This document shows positions 54,238 through 63,411 of a stretch of DNA of 64,000 nt, piece by piece. Positions within the stretch are counted from its first letter, which is position 1. Each line of letters starts with the position of its first letter. Position numbers and translations under genes: made by a program. This DNA comes from Flavobacterium amniphilum (GTDB taxonomy: Bacteria > Bacteroidota > Bacteroidia > Flavobacteriales > Flavobacteriaceae), in assembly GCF_023634845.1 (NCBI RefSeq), contig NZ_JAMLJL010000003.1:124001-188000 (forward strand), given 5' to 3'. A model generated the notes under the pieces. It was not told the origin of the DNA, did no database searches, and saw nothing but the letters and a program-made list of their open reading frames with translations.

Positions 54238-54264
54238 AAAAAGCCTGACAATGTCAGGCTTTTT
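54238..54264 (+). terminator. Terminator after pruA
   Basis: AAAAAGCCTGACA-ATG-TCAGGCTTTTT: a strong hairpin with a T run. Confidence 0.93.
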
Positions 54265-54394
54265 AATTACATATACTTCATTTAATTTGTTAATTATTTG
54301 AATAATCAAAAATATTTCATAATTTGTTCTGAGAATATATTATGCGTGCATATAAAATTCTTACAAAAACAAACTAACAAACAAAAAACAAATT

Positions 54395-57300
54395 ATGAAA
54401 CAAAAGTCACTCTGGCTTTACTTTTTAGTTGTGGCCTGTCACGTACAGGCGCAAACTAAAAAGAAAGTTGATTTTTCCGGATTTGACCGGAGCGGAATGC
54501 AAACTTCAATTCTCCTGACCGACACCAAACCATTCACGGTTTTAGGACAAAACGGCAAAACCTACAACATGTACAATCTGTACGAATCCTATCAGGAATT
54601 AAGTAAATCCGATACCCAAAAAAGATTTCTAAACACCGGTTTATTGGCATCGGAAATAAAATTTGAAAACAGCGGTAACATTCTCAAAATAGGATTCATC
54701 CATACCGAATTCGAAATCCCAAGCAAGGAAGCTTATCAAAGAGGATTAGTTTCCATTGAAAACAACAAAGCCAGAAGAAACTCACCTTCCTATATCTTCA
54801 ACAAACACACCAACACCATTGTCAGTCCGCTGGCTGTCCGAAAAAAAGGAGTCAACACCACATTTCTTTTTGACAGCAAATACTTCATTAACACAACTGC
54901 TGATAAAATCAAAACAATCCGGACTGATTTTGGCGACGGAAAAGGATACATCAATACCGAATTAGACAATCCCGTTTCGGTATCTTACCCAACTGAAGGC
55001 CAAAAAGAACTTCACTTCGAAATCACTTTCGAAAACGGTAAAAAAATCATCCGCAACTCTGCATTAACTGTAACTTATTCAAACGCAGACATATCAAGGT
55101 TGTTCAGAAGAACTCCTGTTTTAATTACTGCCACACGCACACCTGACTTAGCTCTTTATGGAGAAAATGATTTATCAGCCGGGAAATGTGAATATGAAAT
55201 TTTCACGAGTCCGGACGGCATTTTTGACAAACCGATTTATGTTGTGGACGGCTTCGATCCTTCCGACAGCCGAAATACGACTGCCGTTTATAATTTACTT
55301 ACCTACACTGACACAAACGGAAATACGCAAAATTTAGGTGACCGTATCAGAAATCAGGAAGGTTATGACATCGTAGTGGTCAACTTTCCGACTTACGTAA
55401 ATGCTGCCACTAAAACCATTGACGGTGGTGCCGACTATATCGAAAGAAATGCGTTATCATTAGTTACTGTCATTGAAACACTCAACCTTCAAAAAACAGG
55501 TAACGAACAAAATATCGTCATCGGACCAAGTATGGGCGGGTTGATTTCACGTTATGCCTTACGCTTCATGGAGCAAAACAACCTGAACCATCAAACCCGT
55601 TTGTGGATTTCATTTGACTCACCGCATTATGGCGCTAATGTACCCATTGGTTTACAGCATTTATTCAATTATTTTGCTTATGGTTATGGGGATGCCGACG
55701 GTGTAAAACCTCTTATAGACGGCATGTTACGATCTCCGGCTGCCAAACAAATGCTGGTGGATCATTTTCAGGCTCATACAGCAGCAGGTCCTGGAGCCCC
55801 TTTGGGAGATGACCCTATAATTCCTTCTGCCGGACTACCGTTAACACCGGCCGGATATCCTAACATCAGGGATAATTTCCAAAACAGAATGAACTCGATG
55901 GGATTCCCGCAGACTACCCGAAATATTTCTATGATTAACGGAAGTGGTAATTTGGCTAAATTCAAAGACAAACTGGGGAATGACATCAATCCGGGCTTCG
56001 ATTTTATCGGTACTGCTGCTACCCCAGCGAATATTGATACCGGAGACGTATTTGCTTTTATCAATACAAGAGCACTCACCTTTTGTGAGTATATGCCGAA
56101 TGCCAATGTCCAGGAAATAATTACCGATGTAGACATTCAGGCGCAGGTATTTTTCTGGGTCACACAAGATTCTTTTACGGCAACAGCCAAACAAAGCGCC
56201 AATACAAACGGGGTAGACTCTTCACCTGGAGGATTATTTGACATGAGTGGATTGGCCGCTTCACTCCCTCCAGGTGATGATGTGCTGACTAATTTTATGA
56301 ATGCCATGAAAGCCGACAAATTCAGTTTCATTCCTGCCGTGAGTGCCATGGGATTGAATATCGGTGGAAACATCAACAATTCACAGCCTAATTATTACTT
56401 CAACATTAATCTGGGAGCTAAAGATATTCCCTGGGACGGCATTAACACCACAACGTCGAATACAACTCCGTTCAAAAATTGGCACATGCCTCCCACTAAC
56501 GAAAATCATGTAACCATAACACAGGGGAACGTAGATTTTGCCTGGTGTGAAATTGTAAAACCGGATTTCAATTTTGCCTTAAATACATCAAATACCGTTA
56601 CTGCTTGTCAGGGAAACACAGCAAGCTACACGTTTAATTTCAACGGAATTCATGGCTGTCTTCCCAACCCAATCAGTTTTACCGCAACCGGAGCTCCTGC
56701 CGGCAGTAGTATAACTTTCAGTCCGAATTCCATAGCTGCTAACGGAATCGTTACAATGAATGTTTCAAATGTATTACCCGGAACTTATACAATAAACGTA
56801 ACACCGGTTAATTTTCCAACCAAAACGATTCCCGTAACACTGACTGTAAATCCAAGCAATCCTAATCTATCAGGTACAACACAATACAGTTTAAACGGAG
56901 ACAATCTGTTTACAACTGCAACAAGTGTAACAGTTCAACAGGGAACCAACTTAGAACTCCGCATTCCTTCCAATTTATATACCGGAACCATCGAATGGTT
57001 TGATCCTACCGGTGCTTCAAGAGGTAATACAAATCCGGTAATCAACAACATTCAGGACAGCAGTACCGAAGAAGGAACCTGGAATGCTAAAATAACTTTC
57101 GACAATGATTGTTCACGCATGGCACCCACAAACATTCCGATGACGGTAATAGTAGATACTTCATTGGGGAATAATTCACCTGAGACTTTCAAATTGAAAT
57201 TATATCCGAATCCTTCGAAGGACATTCTCAACATAACAGGCACAAACATCCCAGTGGATATGAAAGTACAAATTGTTGATATCTGCGGAAGAATCATACA

Positions 57301-57430
57301 AAATACAGAAGCCAGACATATCAATGCAAACCATTTGCAAATCAACGTTTCATCCCTTTCCGGAGGAACTTATTTAGTGGTCATGGAAAATCAGAACCAA
57401 CGATATGCCAAATCATTTGTCAAACAATAA
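54395..57430 (+). CDS. T9SS cargo protein with alpha/beta-hydrolase domain
   Basis: A 1011-residue secreted protein. After the signal peptide (about 1-19, CHVQAQ) and a 200-residue N-terminal region there is a lipase-like domain: VDGFDPSDSRN, the nucleophile elbow GPSMGGLISRYAL (Ser379) and a later His705 in NENHV. It resembles PGAP1/lipase-type hydrolases. An Ig-like beta domain follows (about 720-830), and the last about 80 residues are a type A T9SS sorting domain (LKLYPNPSKDILNI to SGGTYLVVMENQNQRYAKSF). The substrate is unknown. Confidence 0.88.
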   Translation: MKQKSLWLYFLVVACHVQAQTKKKVDFSGFDRSGMQTSILLTDTKPFTVLGQNGKTYNMYNLYESYQELSKSDTQKRFLNTGLLASEIKFENSGNILKIGFIHTEFEIPSKEAYQRGLVSIENNKARRNSPSYIFNKHTNTIVSPLAVRKKGVNTTFLFDSKYFINTTADKIKTIRTDFGDGKGYINTELDNPVSVSYPTEGQKELHFEITFENGKKIIRNSALTVTYSNADISRLFRRTPVLITATRTPDLALYGENDLSAGKCEYEIFTSPDGIFDKPIYVVDGFDPSDSRNTTAVYNLLTYTDTNGNTQNLGDRIRNQEGYDIVVVNFPTYVNAATKTIDGGADYIERNALSLVTVIETLNLQKTGNEQNIVIGPSMGGLISRYALRFMEQNNLNHQTRLWISFDSPHYGANVPIGLQHLFNYFAYGYGDADGVKPLIDGMLRSPAAKQMLVDHFQAHTAAGPGAPLGDDPIIPSAGLPLTPAGYPNIRDNFQNRMNSMGFPQTTRNISMINGSGNLAKFKDKLGNDINPGFDFIGTAATPANIDTGDVFAFINTRALTFCEYMPNANVQEIITDVDIQAQVFFWVTQDSFTATAKQSANTNGVDSSPGGLFDMSGLAASLPPGDDVLTNFMNAMKADKFSFIPAVSAMGLNIGGNINNSQPNYYFNINLGAKDIPWDGINTTTSNTTPFKNWHMPPTNENHVTITQGNVDFAWCEIVKPDFNFALNTSNTVTACQGNTASYTFNFNGIHGCLPNPISFTATGAPAGSSITFSPNSIAANGIVTMNVSNVLPGTYTINVTPVNFPTKTIPVTLTVNPSNPNLSGTTQYSLNGDNLFTTATSVTVQQGTNLELRIPSNLYTGTIEWFDPTGASRGNTNPVINNIQDSSTEEGTWNAKITFDNDCSRMAPTNIPMTVIVDTSLGNNSPETFKLKLYPNPSKDILNITGTNIPVDMKVQIVDICGRIIQNTEARHINANHLQINVSSLSGGTYLVVMENQNQRYAKSFVKQ

Positions 57431-57433
57431 ATT

Positions 57434-57456
57434 AAGCCCCGAAAGGGGCTTTTTCA
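57434..57456 (+). terminator. Terminator after the large T9SS cargo gene
   Basis: AAGCCCC-GAAA-GGGGCTT followed by TTT, a tetraloop hairpin. Confidence 0.9.
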
Positions 57457-57513
57457 TTGCCGGAAAATCACTAAATTTATAGTAGTATTTGAAAACAATT
57501 AAACGCAACGGTT

Positions 57514-58524
57514 ATGAAAAAATCTTTACACTTACTGTTTATTGGTTTCACCATAACAGCACTGTCCCAAACACCAATCAACAGCTATTACAGTGCTCCG
57601 GACTCATACTATGACATTATTGACCCGGCGACTGTTCTTAATCAGACCTCAGGAGCCAACCAAACCTGGAATTTTACCAATCTGGTGAAAGTTGGCGAAT
57701 CAGTTGATACGTATACCGTACCAACATCAGGAGAATTAGCATCCTATCCCGGAACAACAACAGCCCTTACGGTAACCAGCACTATTAATGCAAACGTGAG
57801 CAGCAATAAATTTTACACCAAAAACAACGGCAGTCAGGTTTCGTTTACCGCTTTTAACAATCCCAACTTAGAGTTGAATTACATCACAGATAACGCGCTA
57901 ATCGGTACTTTCCCGTTAAGTTATGGCTATTCGAACAACGACAATGTCGCCGGAACATTTATTTACGGCGGTAATAACGGAACCTTTCAGGGAACTTTCA
58001 ATACCAGCGTAGATGCATACGGCATGCTAAATGTAACTAATGCCGGTGCAAGGGCATTCAACGGTACTGTAACCCGGTTAAAAACTGAACAGAACTTAAA
58101 TCTGAGCACCGCCATTTTTCCCAATGTGGGAACCGTAACACTCACCAATTACAATTATTACAGTTCGGCCAATGGTTTATTGGTTTTCAGATATACCCAT
58201 TTCAACATCAATGTTCCTTTGTTGTCCATCAACCAGACATCGGTTTCCATTGAAAGTTTCGTAGCTATTTTGCTGGGAATCGACGAAAATAATTTGAACC
58301 GCTCCATTACTTTATTCCCAAATCCGATGAAAGAAAATTTAAAGATTGATTTGCGTGAAGAACTGGTAATTGAGTCAGTCCGTGTTTTTGATTTGTACGG
58401 AAAAGAAGTAATCAAAACCGGGGAAGAACAAAACATAAATGTCGGCCGCTTACCCTCAGGAATGTATCTTGTTGTAGTAAAAACCGAAAAAGGATCCGTA
58501 AGTAAAAAGATTATAAAAGAATAA
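57514..58524 (+). CDS. T9SS cargo protein of unknown function
   Basis: A 336-residue secreted protein: signal peptide (about 1-18), a beta-rich region of about 230 residues starting TPINSYYSAPDSYYDIIDPA, and a C-terminal type A sorting domain (LFPNPMKENLKIDLRE to LPSGMYLVVVKTEKGSVSKK). The middle part matches no domain I know. It follows the larger cargo gene and is separated by a terminator, so the two are probably not cotranscribed. Confidence 0.88.
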   Translation: MKKSLHLLFIGFTITALSQTPINSYYSAPDSYYDIIDPATVLNQTSGANQTWNFTNLVKVGESVDTYTVPTSGELASYPGTTTALTVTSTINANVSSNKFYTKNNGSQVSFTAFNNPNLELNYITDNALIGTFPLSYGYSNNDNVAGTFIYGGNNGTFQGTFNTSVDAYGMLNVTNAGARAFNGTVTRLKTEQNLNLSTAIFPNVGTVTLTNYNYYSSANGLLVFRYTHFNINVPLLSINQTSVSIESFVAILLGIDENNLNRSITLFPNPMKENLKIDLREELVIESVRVFDLYGKEVIKTGEEQNINVGRLPSGMYLVVVKTEKGSVSKKIIKE

Positions 58525-58547
58525 GCTCCCTGGAATTTGGGAGCTTA
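58522..58547. terminator. Hairpin between convergent genes
   Basis: TAAGCTCCC (58522-58530) pairs with GGGAGCTTA (58539-58547), overlapping the last stop codon of the T9SS gene and lying 6 bp from the rsmG stop. No long T run follows on plus. Confidence 0.7.
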
Positions 58548-58553
58548 CTGAAT

Positions 58554-59183
58554 TTATGCTTTAAATTTTAAAGGAAGATGCACCACTTTTTTGGTTTCAA
58601 AGAAATCGGGTGCGAAGAAATCTGAAATATTATATTCAGTCGCCTTCGGAAAGTCTTTTAATTCTTCCGTCAGGTCACCGCCTTTCAGATATAAAATACC
58701 ATTCTTCAGTTCATGCTTCTGTTGCTTTTTGATTTTATCCTTAATCCACGAAACAAAATCCGGCATATTAGTCACTGCACGGCTCACGATGAAATCAAAA
58801 TCCCCTTTAACGTTTTCGGCACGCAACTGTTCGGCTTTTACATTTTTCAATCCGACTCCTTCAGCAACTGCCTGCACTACCTTTATTTTTTTGGCAATAA
58901 CATCAATTAAATAAAAACGGGTTTCAGGAAAAAGAATCGCTAACGGTATCCCCGGAAATCCACCACCGGTTCCCACATCAAGAACATAAGTACCGGGCTC
59001 AAATGGTTGTACTTTGGCAATGGCCAGTGAATGCAAAACATGCTTAACATACAGTTCGTCAATATCTTTACGGGAAATTACGTTGATTTTTGCATTCCAG
59101 TCTTTATATAATGCTTCCAGTTTTGTAAACTGTTCAATTTGCTCATCAGACAAATTAGGAAAATACTTTAGTATTTCATCCAT
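58554..59183 (-). CDS. rsmG: 16S rRNA m7G527 methyltransferase RsmG
   Basis: SAM-dependent methyltransferase (GidB) for G527 of 16S rRNA. The N-terminal helical part precedes the SAM loop VLDVGTGGGFPGIPLAI. VISRKDIDELYVKHVLHSL and IVSRAVTNMPDF are typical. The 209 residues are normal. It is convergent with the T9SS cargo gene. Confidence 0.97.
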   Translation of the reverse strand: MDEILKYFPNLSDEQIEQFTKLEALYKDWNAKINVISRKDIDELYVKHVLHSLAIAKVQPFEPGTYVLDVGTGGGFPGIPLAILFPETRFYLIDVIAKKIKVVQAVAEGVGLKNVKAEQLRAENVKGDFDFIVSRAVTNMPDFVSWIKDKIKKQQKHELKNGILYLKGGDLTEELKDFPKATEYNISDFFAPDFFETKKVVHLPLKFKA

Positions 59184-59262
59184 GGCTTAAATTTTTCACA
59201 AAATTACACAATTTAGAGGTTAAAAATTGTGTTAATGAGTATCAATTCAATTTATTAAATAC

Positions 59263-59270
59263 TACCTTTG
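59263..59270 (+). promoter_or_regulatory. Desaturase promoter, -7 box
   Basis: TACCTTTG fits TAnnTTTG and ends 18 bp before the ATG at 59289. It overlaps an in-frame alternative start at 59268, which is therefore unlikely to be used. Confidence 0.65.
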
Positions 59271-59288
59271 GCGCTTATTGTAAAAATT

Positions 59289-60383
59289 ATGAATACATCA
59301 ATTCCAACTTTTTCAAGAACCGACTCGATGAAGTTCTTCAGAACTTTGAATACACGTGTCAATAACTATTTCAAAGAAAACAACTTACAGAAAACAGGTA
59401 ACTGGAAGCTACATTTAAAAACCGTAGTCATGTTTGCCCTGTTCCTGACGCCATACTTTTTGATCCTGACTTTGAACTTACCGTTTTGGGCCCATATCCT
59501 GCTTTCCATCGTGATTGGAATTGGTATGGCCGGAGTGGGAATGAACGTGATGCACGACGGTAATCACGGTTCGTACTCTTCAAAACAATGGTTAAACAAA
59601 ATCATGGGCGGAAGTATTTACATTTTAGCCGGAAACGTATACAACTGGCAGGTACAACACAATGTATTGCACCATACGTATACCAATGTTCCCGGACATG
59701 ATGAAGACTTGGAAGCAGGCCGCATCCTGCGTTTCAGTAAAACGGCAAAATGGCACCGTTTCCATAAATTCCAGCATTATTATTCGATTTTCCTTTACGG
59801 ATTATTGACTTTCAACTGGGCTATCACAACCGATTTCATGCAGATGAAACGTTACTTAAAACGTAAATTATCATACGGTGATTTCAAAAGCCCGGCCATC
59901 CAATGGACAACATTGGTAATCACTAAAGTAATTTACTTTTCAATCTGGTTAGTAACCCCGATGCTATTGGGAATCGTTTGGTGGGAAGTATTGATCGGAT
60001 TTATCGTGATGCACTATACGGCAGGATTGATCTTAAGTGTTATTTTCCAATTGGCTCACGTAATTGAAGACACCGTAACTCCGGAACCAAATGATGATAA
60101 CGAATTGGAAAACACATGGGCGATCCACCAATTGTTCACGACTGTAAATTTTGCACCTAAAAACTGGTTGGTAAACTGGTACACAGGCGGATTGAACCAT
60201 CAGATCGAGCACCACATTTTCCCACACATCAGCCACGTACATTACGGTAAAATAGCTGAAATCGTAAAGCAGACCGCTAAAGAATGCAACCTGCCATACT
60301 ACGAATACAAAACGATGACCGGAGCCATCATTTCACACTTCCGTCATTTAAAAGAACTAGGACAAAAACCACAATTAGCATAA
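59289..60383 (+). CDS. Membrane fatty-acid desaturase (acyl-CoA desaturase type)
   Basis: A 364-residue membrane di-iron enzyme with four or so helices and three histidine boxes: HDGNH (89-93), HNVLHH (124-129) and QIEHH (305-309). The third box begins with Gln, as in front-end (delta-5/delta-6) desaturases, but no cytochrome b5 domain is attached. Regiospecificity cannot be read from sequence. It probably adjusts membrane fluidity. The aminotransferase gene follows 33 bp after its stop. Confidence 0.92.
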   Translation: MNTSIPTFSRTDSMKFFRTLNTRVNNYFKENNLQKTGNWKLHLKTVVMFALFLTPYFLILTLNLPFWAHILLSIVIGIGMAGVGMNVMHDGNHGSYSSKQWLNKIMGGSIYILAGNVYNWQVQHNVLHHTYTNVPGHDEDLEAGRILRFSKTAKWHRFHKFQHYYSIFLYGLLTFNWAITTDFMQMKRYLKRKLSYGDFKSPAIQWTTLVITKVIYFSIWLVTPMLLGIVWWEVLIGFIVMHYTAGLILSVIFQLAHVIEDTVTPEPNDDNELENTWAIHQLFTTVNFAPKNWLVNWYTGGLNHQIEHHIFPHISHVHYGKIAEIVKQTAKECNLPYYEYKTMTGAIISHFRHLKELGQKPQLA

Positions 60384-60416
60384 TAAACACAACAACACAA
60401 AACAACTAACAACACC

Positions 60417-61601
60417 ATGAATTTTCTTTCAGACAGAATTAACAATCTATCTACCTCCCAAACTCTGGCAATGGCCGCTAAAGCAAGGGAATTAAAAGCA
60501 CAGGGAATCGACATCATCAGTTTAAGTTTAGGAGAACCGGATTTCAACACGCCGGATTTCATCAAAGAAGCTGCTAAAAAGGCCATCGACGAAAATTACA
60601 GCACCTACACTCCGGTTGACGGATATGTGGAATTGAAAGAAGCCATCTGTAAAAAATTCAAACGTGACAACGGATTGGATTATAAACCGGGAAACATTGT
60701 AGTTTCAACCGGTGCTAAACAATCTTTATACAATATTGCCCAGGTAATGCTGAACGACGGAGACGAAGTGATCCTTCCGGCACCTTACTGGGTAAGTTAT
60801 TTCGAAATCATCAAACTTTCAGGCGGAATACCGGTAGAAGTACCAACTTCAGTGGAAAGCGATTTCAAAATCACACCGGAACAATTGGAAGCAGCCATCA
60901 CACCTAAAACCAAAATGATGTGGTTCAGTTCGCCATGTAACCCTTCCGGTTCAGTGTACAACAAAGAAGAATTAACGGCATTAGCCAAAGTTTTGGAGAA
61001 ATATCCAAACGTATTCATCGTATCTGACGAAATCTACGAACACATCAACTTCTCAGGAACCTTCTGCAGTATAGCAACCATTCCGGGAATGTTCGACAGA
61101 ACCATCACCGTAAACGGAGTAGCAAAAGCGTTTGCCATGACCGGATGGAGAATCGGGTATATCGGAGCACCTGAAGCTATCGCTAAAGCGTGTACCAAAA
61201 TACAGGGACAGGTAACAAGCGGTGCCAATTCAATTGCACAACGCGCAACCATCGCTGCTGTTGAAGCTGATCCAAGCGTATTGAACACCATGGTTTCTGC
61301 TTTCAAAAACAGAAGAGATTTAGTGGTGGGGTTAATGAAAGAAATCCCGGGCGTTAAATTAAACGTTCCGGAAGGTGCATTCTACGTGTTCCCGGACATT
61401 TCATCATTCTTCGGAAAAACATTAAGAGGCACAACCATCAATAACGCGGAAGATTTCTCGATGTATCTTTTAGCAGAAGCAAACGTCGCAACCGTAACCG
61501 GTGACGCATTCGGAAACCCTAACTGCCTTCGTTTGTCATACGCTGCCAGCGAAGAGCAACTAACCGAAGCCATCACAAGAATCAAAGAAGCTTTAGCTTA
61601 A
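60417..61601 (+). CDS. Pyridoxal-phosphate aspartate aminotransferase (class Ib)
   Basis: A 394-residue fold-type I aminotransferase. LSLGEPDFNTPDFI (about 37-50) is the substrate-binding start, SPCNPSGSVY and VSDEIYEHINF follow, and the PLP Lys is K237 in VNGVAKAFAMTGWR. The C-terminal Arg region FGNPNCLRLSYA binds the substrate carboxylate. It best fits the aspartate/prephenate aminotransferase group. A terminator follows. Confidence 0.93.
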   Translation: MNFLSDRINNLSTSQTLAMAAKARELKAQGIDIISLSLGEPDFNTPDFIKEAAKKAIDENYSTYTPVDGYVELKEAICKKFKRDNGLDYKPGNIVVSTGAKQSLYNIAQVMLNDGDEVILPAPYWVSYFEIIKLSGGIPVEVPTSVESDFKITPEQLEAAITPKTKMMWFSSPCNPSGSVYNKEELTALAKVLEKYPNVFIVSDEIYEHINFSGTFCSIATIPGMFDRTITVNGVAKAFAMTGWRIGYIGAPEAIAKACTKIQGQVTSGANSIAQRATIAAVEADPSVLNTMVSAFKNRRDLVVGLMKEIPGVKLNVPEGAFYVFPDISSFFGKTLRGTTINNAEDFSMYLLAEANVATVTGDAFGNPNCLRLSYAASEEQLTEAITRIKEALA

Positions 61602-61611
61602 AAAATCATAT

Positions 61612-61638
61612 GCCCCGAGGAAACTTGGGGCTTTTTTT
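61612..61638 (+). terminator. Terminator after the aminotransferase gene
   Basis: GCCCCGAG-GAAA-CTTGGGGC followed by TTTTTTT. Confidence 0.92.
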
Positions 61639-61651
61639 GTTCTTATTTTTA

Positions 61652-61750
61652 GGGCGTGACCACAAGGGTCGGGTTTTCCGTTGCAATCTTTTTTATACTT
61701 CTGCTCCGCTCAGTTATAAAAAAGGATTTCCACTTCAACCCCTCACGCGG
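61652..61750. repeat. Palindromic intergenic repeat element
   Basis: About 99 bp with mirrored structure. Outer GCGTGA and TCACGC pair, inner CTTTTTTATA (61688-61697) pairs perfectly with TATAAAAAAG (61715-61724), and the loop carries GCTCCGC. GGTTTTCCGTTGCAATC (61672-61688) recurs as the related GGATTTCCACTTCAA (61724-61738). From memory, similar elements (GGGCGT...GGGTCGGG...TCACGC) are scattered between genes in flavobacterial genomes. An open frame across it is not a gene. It fills most of the 196 bp before purT. Confidence 0.65.
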
Positions 61751-61797
61751 CCGCAACAACAAACCATAAACAAAAAACAACGAACCACTTAAAAACA

Positions 61798-62964
61798 ATG
61801 CAAAAGAAAATACTATTATTAGGATCAGGTGAATTAGGAAAAGAATTTGTCATCGCTGCCCAACGCATCGGACAAAAAGTAATTGCTGTCGACAGTTATG
61901 AAAACGCTCCGGCGATGCAGGTCGCACATGGATTCGAAGTCATCAACATGCTTGACGGCTCGGAGCTGGACCGAATTGTAACCAAACACCAGCCTGATTA
62001 TATCGTTCCCGAAATCGAAGCCATCCGTACAGAGCGTTTTTACGATTACGAAAAACAGGGAATCACAGTTGTTCCTTCGGCGAAAGCGGCCAACTTTACC
62101 ATGAACCGCAAAGCCATCCGTGATCTGGCAGCCAAAGAATTAGGATTGCGTACCGCCAATTACCGTTACGCCACCTCAGCCGGGGAATTGCAAAAAGCCG
62201 TTGGTGAAGTCGGAATCCCTTGCGTGGTAAAACCACTGATGTCGTCATCCGGAAAAGGACAATCGACCATTAAAACGGAAGCTGATATTGAAAAAGCATG
62301 GAAATATGCCGTCGAAGGTTCACGCGGTGACGTAGTCGAAGTTATCGTGGAAGCATTCGTCAATTTCCATTCTGAAATTACCTTACTGACTGTCACACAA
62401 CACAACGGACATACCTTATTCTGTGCACCGATAGGCCACCGTCAGGAACGTGGTGATTACCAGGAAAGCTGGCAACCGGCCCATGTTTCACAAAAAGACA
62501 TCTACGAAGCACAGGATATGGCCGAAAAAGTTACCGAAGCTTTAGGCGGAGCCGGATTATTCGGTGTAGAATTTTTCCTGACTGATGAAGGTGTGTATTT
62601 TTCGGAACTATCCCCAAGACCGCACGATACCGGAATGGTGACTTTGGCCGGCACGCAGAATTTCAACGAGTTTGAATTGCATTTACGCGCCATCCTTGGT
62701 TTGCCTATTGCCGAAATCACGCTGGAGAAAGTAGGCGCCAGTGCCGTAATCCTTGCTACTGAAAATTCGGAGAACCCAACGTACAGCGGAATTGAAAAAG
62801 TGGCGGGCTTGGCTAAAACTGATTTCCGTATCTTTGGAAAACCCACATCAAGACCGTACAGACGCATGGGAGTTGTCCTGTCAAACGACTCTTTGGACAC
62901 ACCAATCGAAGAAATTGTGGAGCGCGCCAAAAAAACCGCAACCCTTATTACAGTAAATTCTTAA
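61798..62964 (+). CDS. purT: Formate-dependent phosphoribosylglycinamide formyltransferase 2
   Basis: ATP-grasp enzyme making formyl-GAR from formate and ATP in purine synthesis. The N-terminal [17 protein letters not shown] (about 5-21) is the substrate domain, [11 protein letters not shown] is the grasp loop, and [19 protein letters not shown] the metal/substrate block. The 388 residues are normal. GAR transformylase 1 (purN) is not in the window. Confidence 0.97.
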   Translation: MQKKILLLGSGELGKEFVIAAQRIGQKVIAVDSYENAPAMQVAHGFEVINMLDGSELDRIVTKHQPDYIVPEIEAIRTERFYDYEKQGITVVPSAKAANFTMNRKAIRDLAAKELGLRTANYRYATSAGELQKAVGEVGIPCVVKPLMSSSGKGQSTIKTEADIEKAWKYAVEGSRGDVVEVIVEAFVNFHSEITLLTVTQHNGHTLFCAPIGHRQERGDYQESWQPAHVSQKDIYEAQDMAEKVTEALGGAGLFGVEFFLTDEGVYFSELSPRPHDTGMVTLAGTQNFNEFELHLRAILGLPIAEITLEKVGASAVILATENSENPTYSGIEKVAGLAKTDFRIFGKPTSRPYRRMGVVLSNDSLDTPIEEIVERAKKTATLITVNS

Positions 62965-62966
62965 CA

Positions 62967-63128
62967 ATGAGTAGATTACTTTTCATCTTATTTAGTATCT
63001 TTACACTCACTTCCTGTGGTCCACGCCGCTTACGATGCGGTCCGAACAGGAGATGTGAAACCCAATCACCAAGAACCGATAATTATGAAAAGAGTTATTC
63101 TAACCGCGCTGTTGGCATATGGAGTTAA
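62967..63128 (+). CDS. Tiny Cys-rich lipoprotein
   Basis: A 53-residue predicted lipoprotein starting 2 bp after the purT stop. The signal peptide SRLLFILFSIFTLTSC gives a good lipobox (Cys17). After it come CGPRRLRCGPNRRC and a polar tail, so three Cys are close together. Its last 44 bp overlap the start of the next gene in another frame. I recall short proteins of this kind, sometimes mis-named quinol oxidase subunit 4, beside DUF6370 genes in Bacteroidetes, but I cannot check that. Function is unknown. Confidence 0.7.
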   Translation: MSRLLFILFSIFTLTSCGPRRLRCGPNRRCETQSPRTDNYEKSYSNRAVGIWS

Positions 63129-63408
63129 TGCAGGCGCACAGGAAAAAAGTATTCAGGTCAAAGATCAGCTTGTAGAAGCTTCATGTGGCGAATGCCAATT
63201 TGAAATGGACGGTAAAAGCTGCGACTTAGCTGTTAAATTTGAAGGCAAAGCCTACTTTGTGGAAGGCATCAAAATTGACGACTACGGTGATGCCCATGCA
63301 CACAATGGTCTTTGCAATGCAGTACGGAAAGCAAAAGTATCCGGTGAAATCAAAAATGAAAAGTTTATTGCCTCCAGCTTTGTTCTGGTAGAGGATAAGA
63401 AGAAATAA
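63085..63408 (+). CDS. DUF6370-like exported protein
   Basis: A 107-residue exported protein. I use the ATG at 63085, giving a signal peptide MKRVILTALLAYGVNAGAQ; an earlier in-frame start at 63016 is weaker. The mature part has conserved-looking Cys in VEASCGECQFEMDGKSCDLAV and HNGLCNAV, and a His-rich AHAHNG. The CxxC pair could bind metal or form disulfides. I recall the family as DUF6370; function is unknown. It overlaps the upstream tiny lipoprotein gene by 44 bp. Confidence 0.8.
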   Translation: MKRVILTALLAYGVNAGAQEKSIQVKDQLVEASCGECQFEMDGKSCDLAVKFEGKAYFVEGIKIDDYGDAHAHNGLCNAVRKAKVSGEIKNEKFIASSFVLVEDKKK

Positions 63409-63411
63409 TTT

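Noticed and set aside
59268..59288. Upstream start giving seven extra residues for the desaturase
   Set aside because: It lies within the TACCTTTG promoter box; the ATG at 59289 is the natural start.
61610..61792. Plus-strand 60-codon open frame after the aminotransferase gene
   Set aside because: It spans a terminator and a palindromic intergenic repeat; composition is not protein-like.
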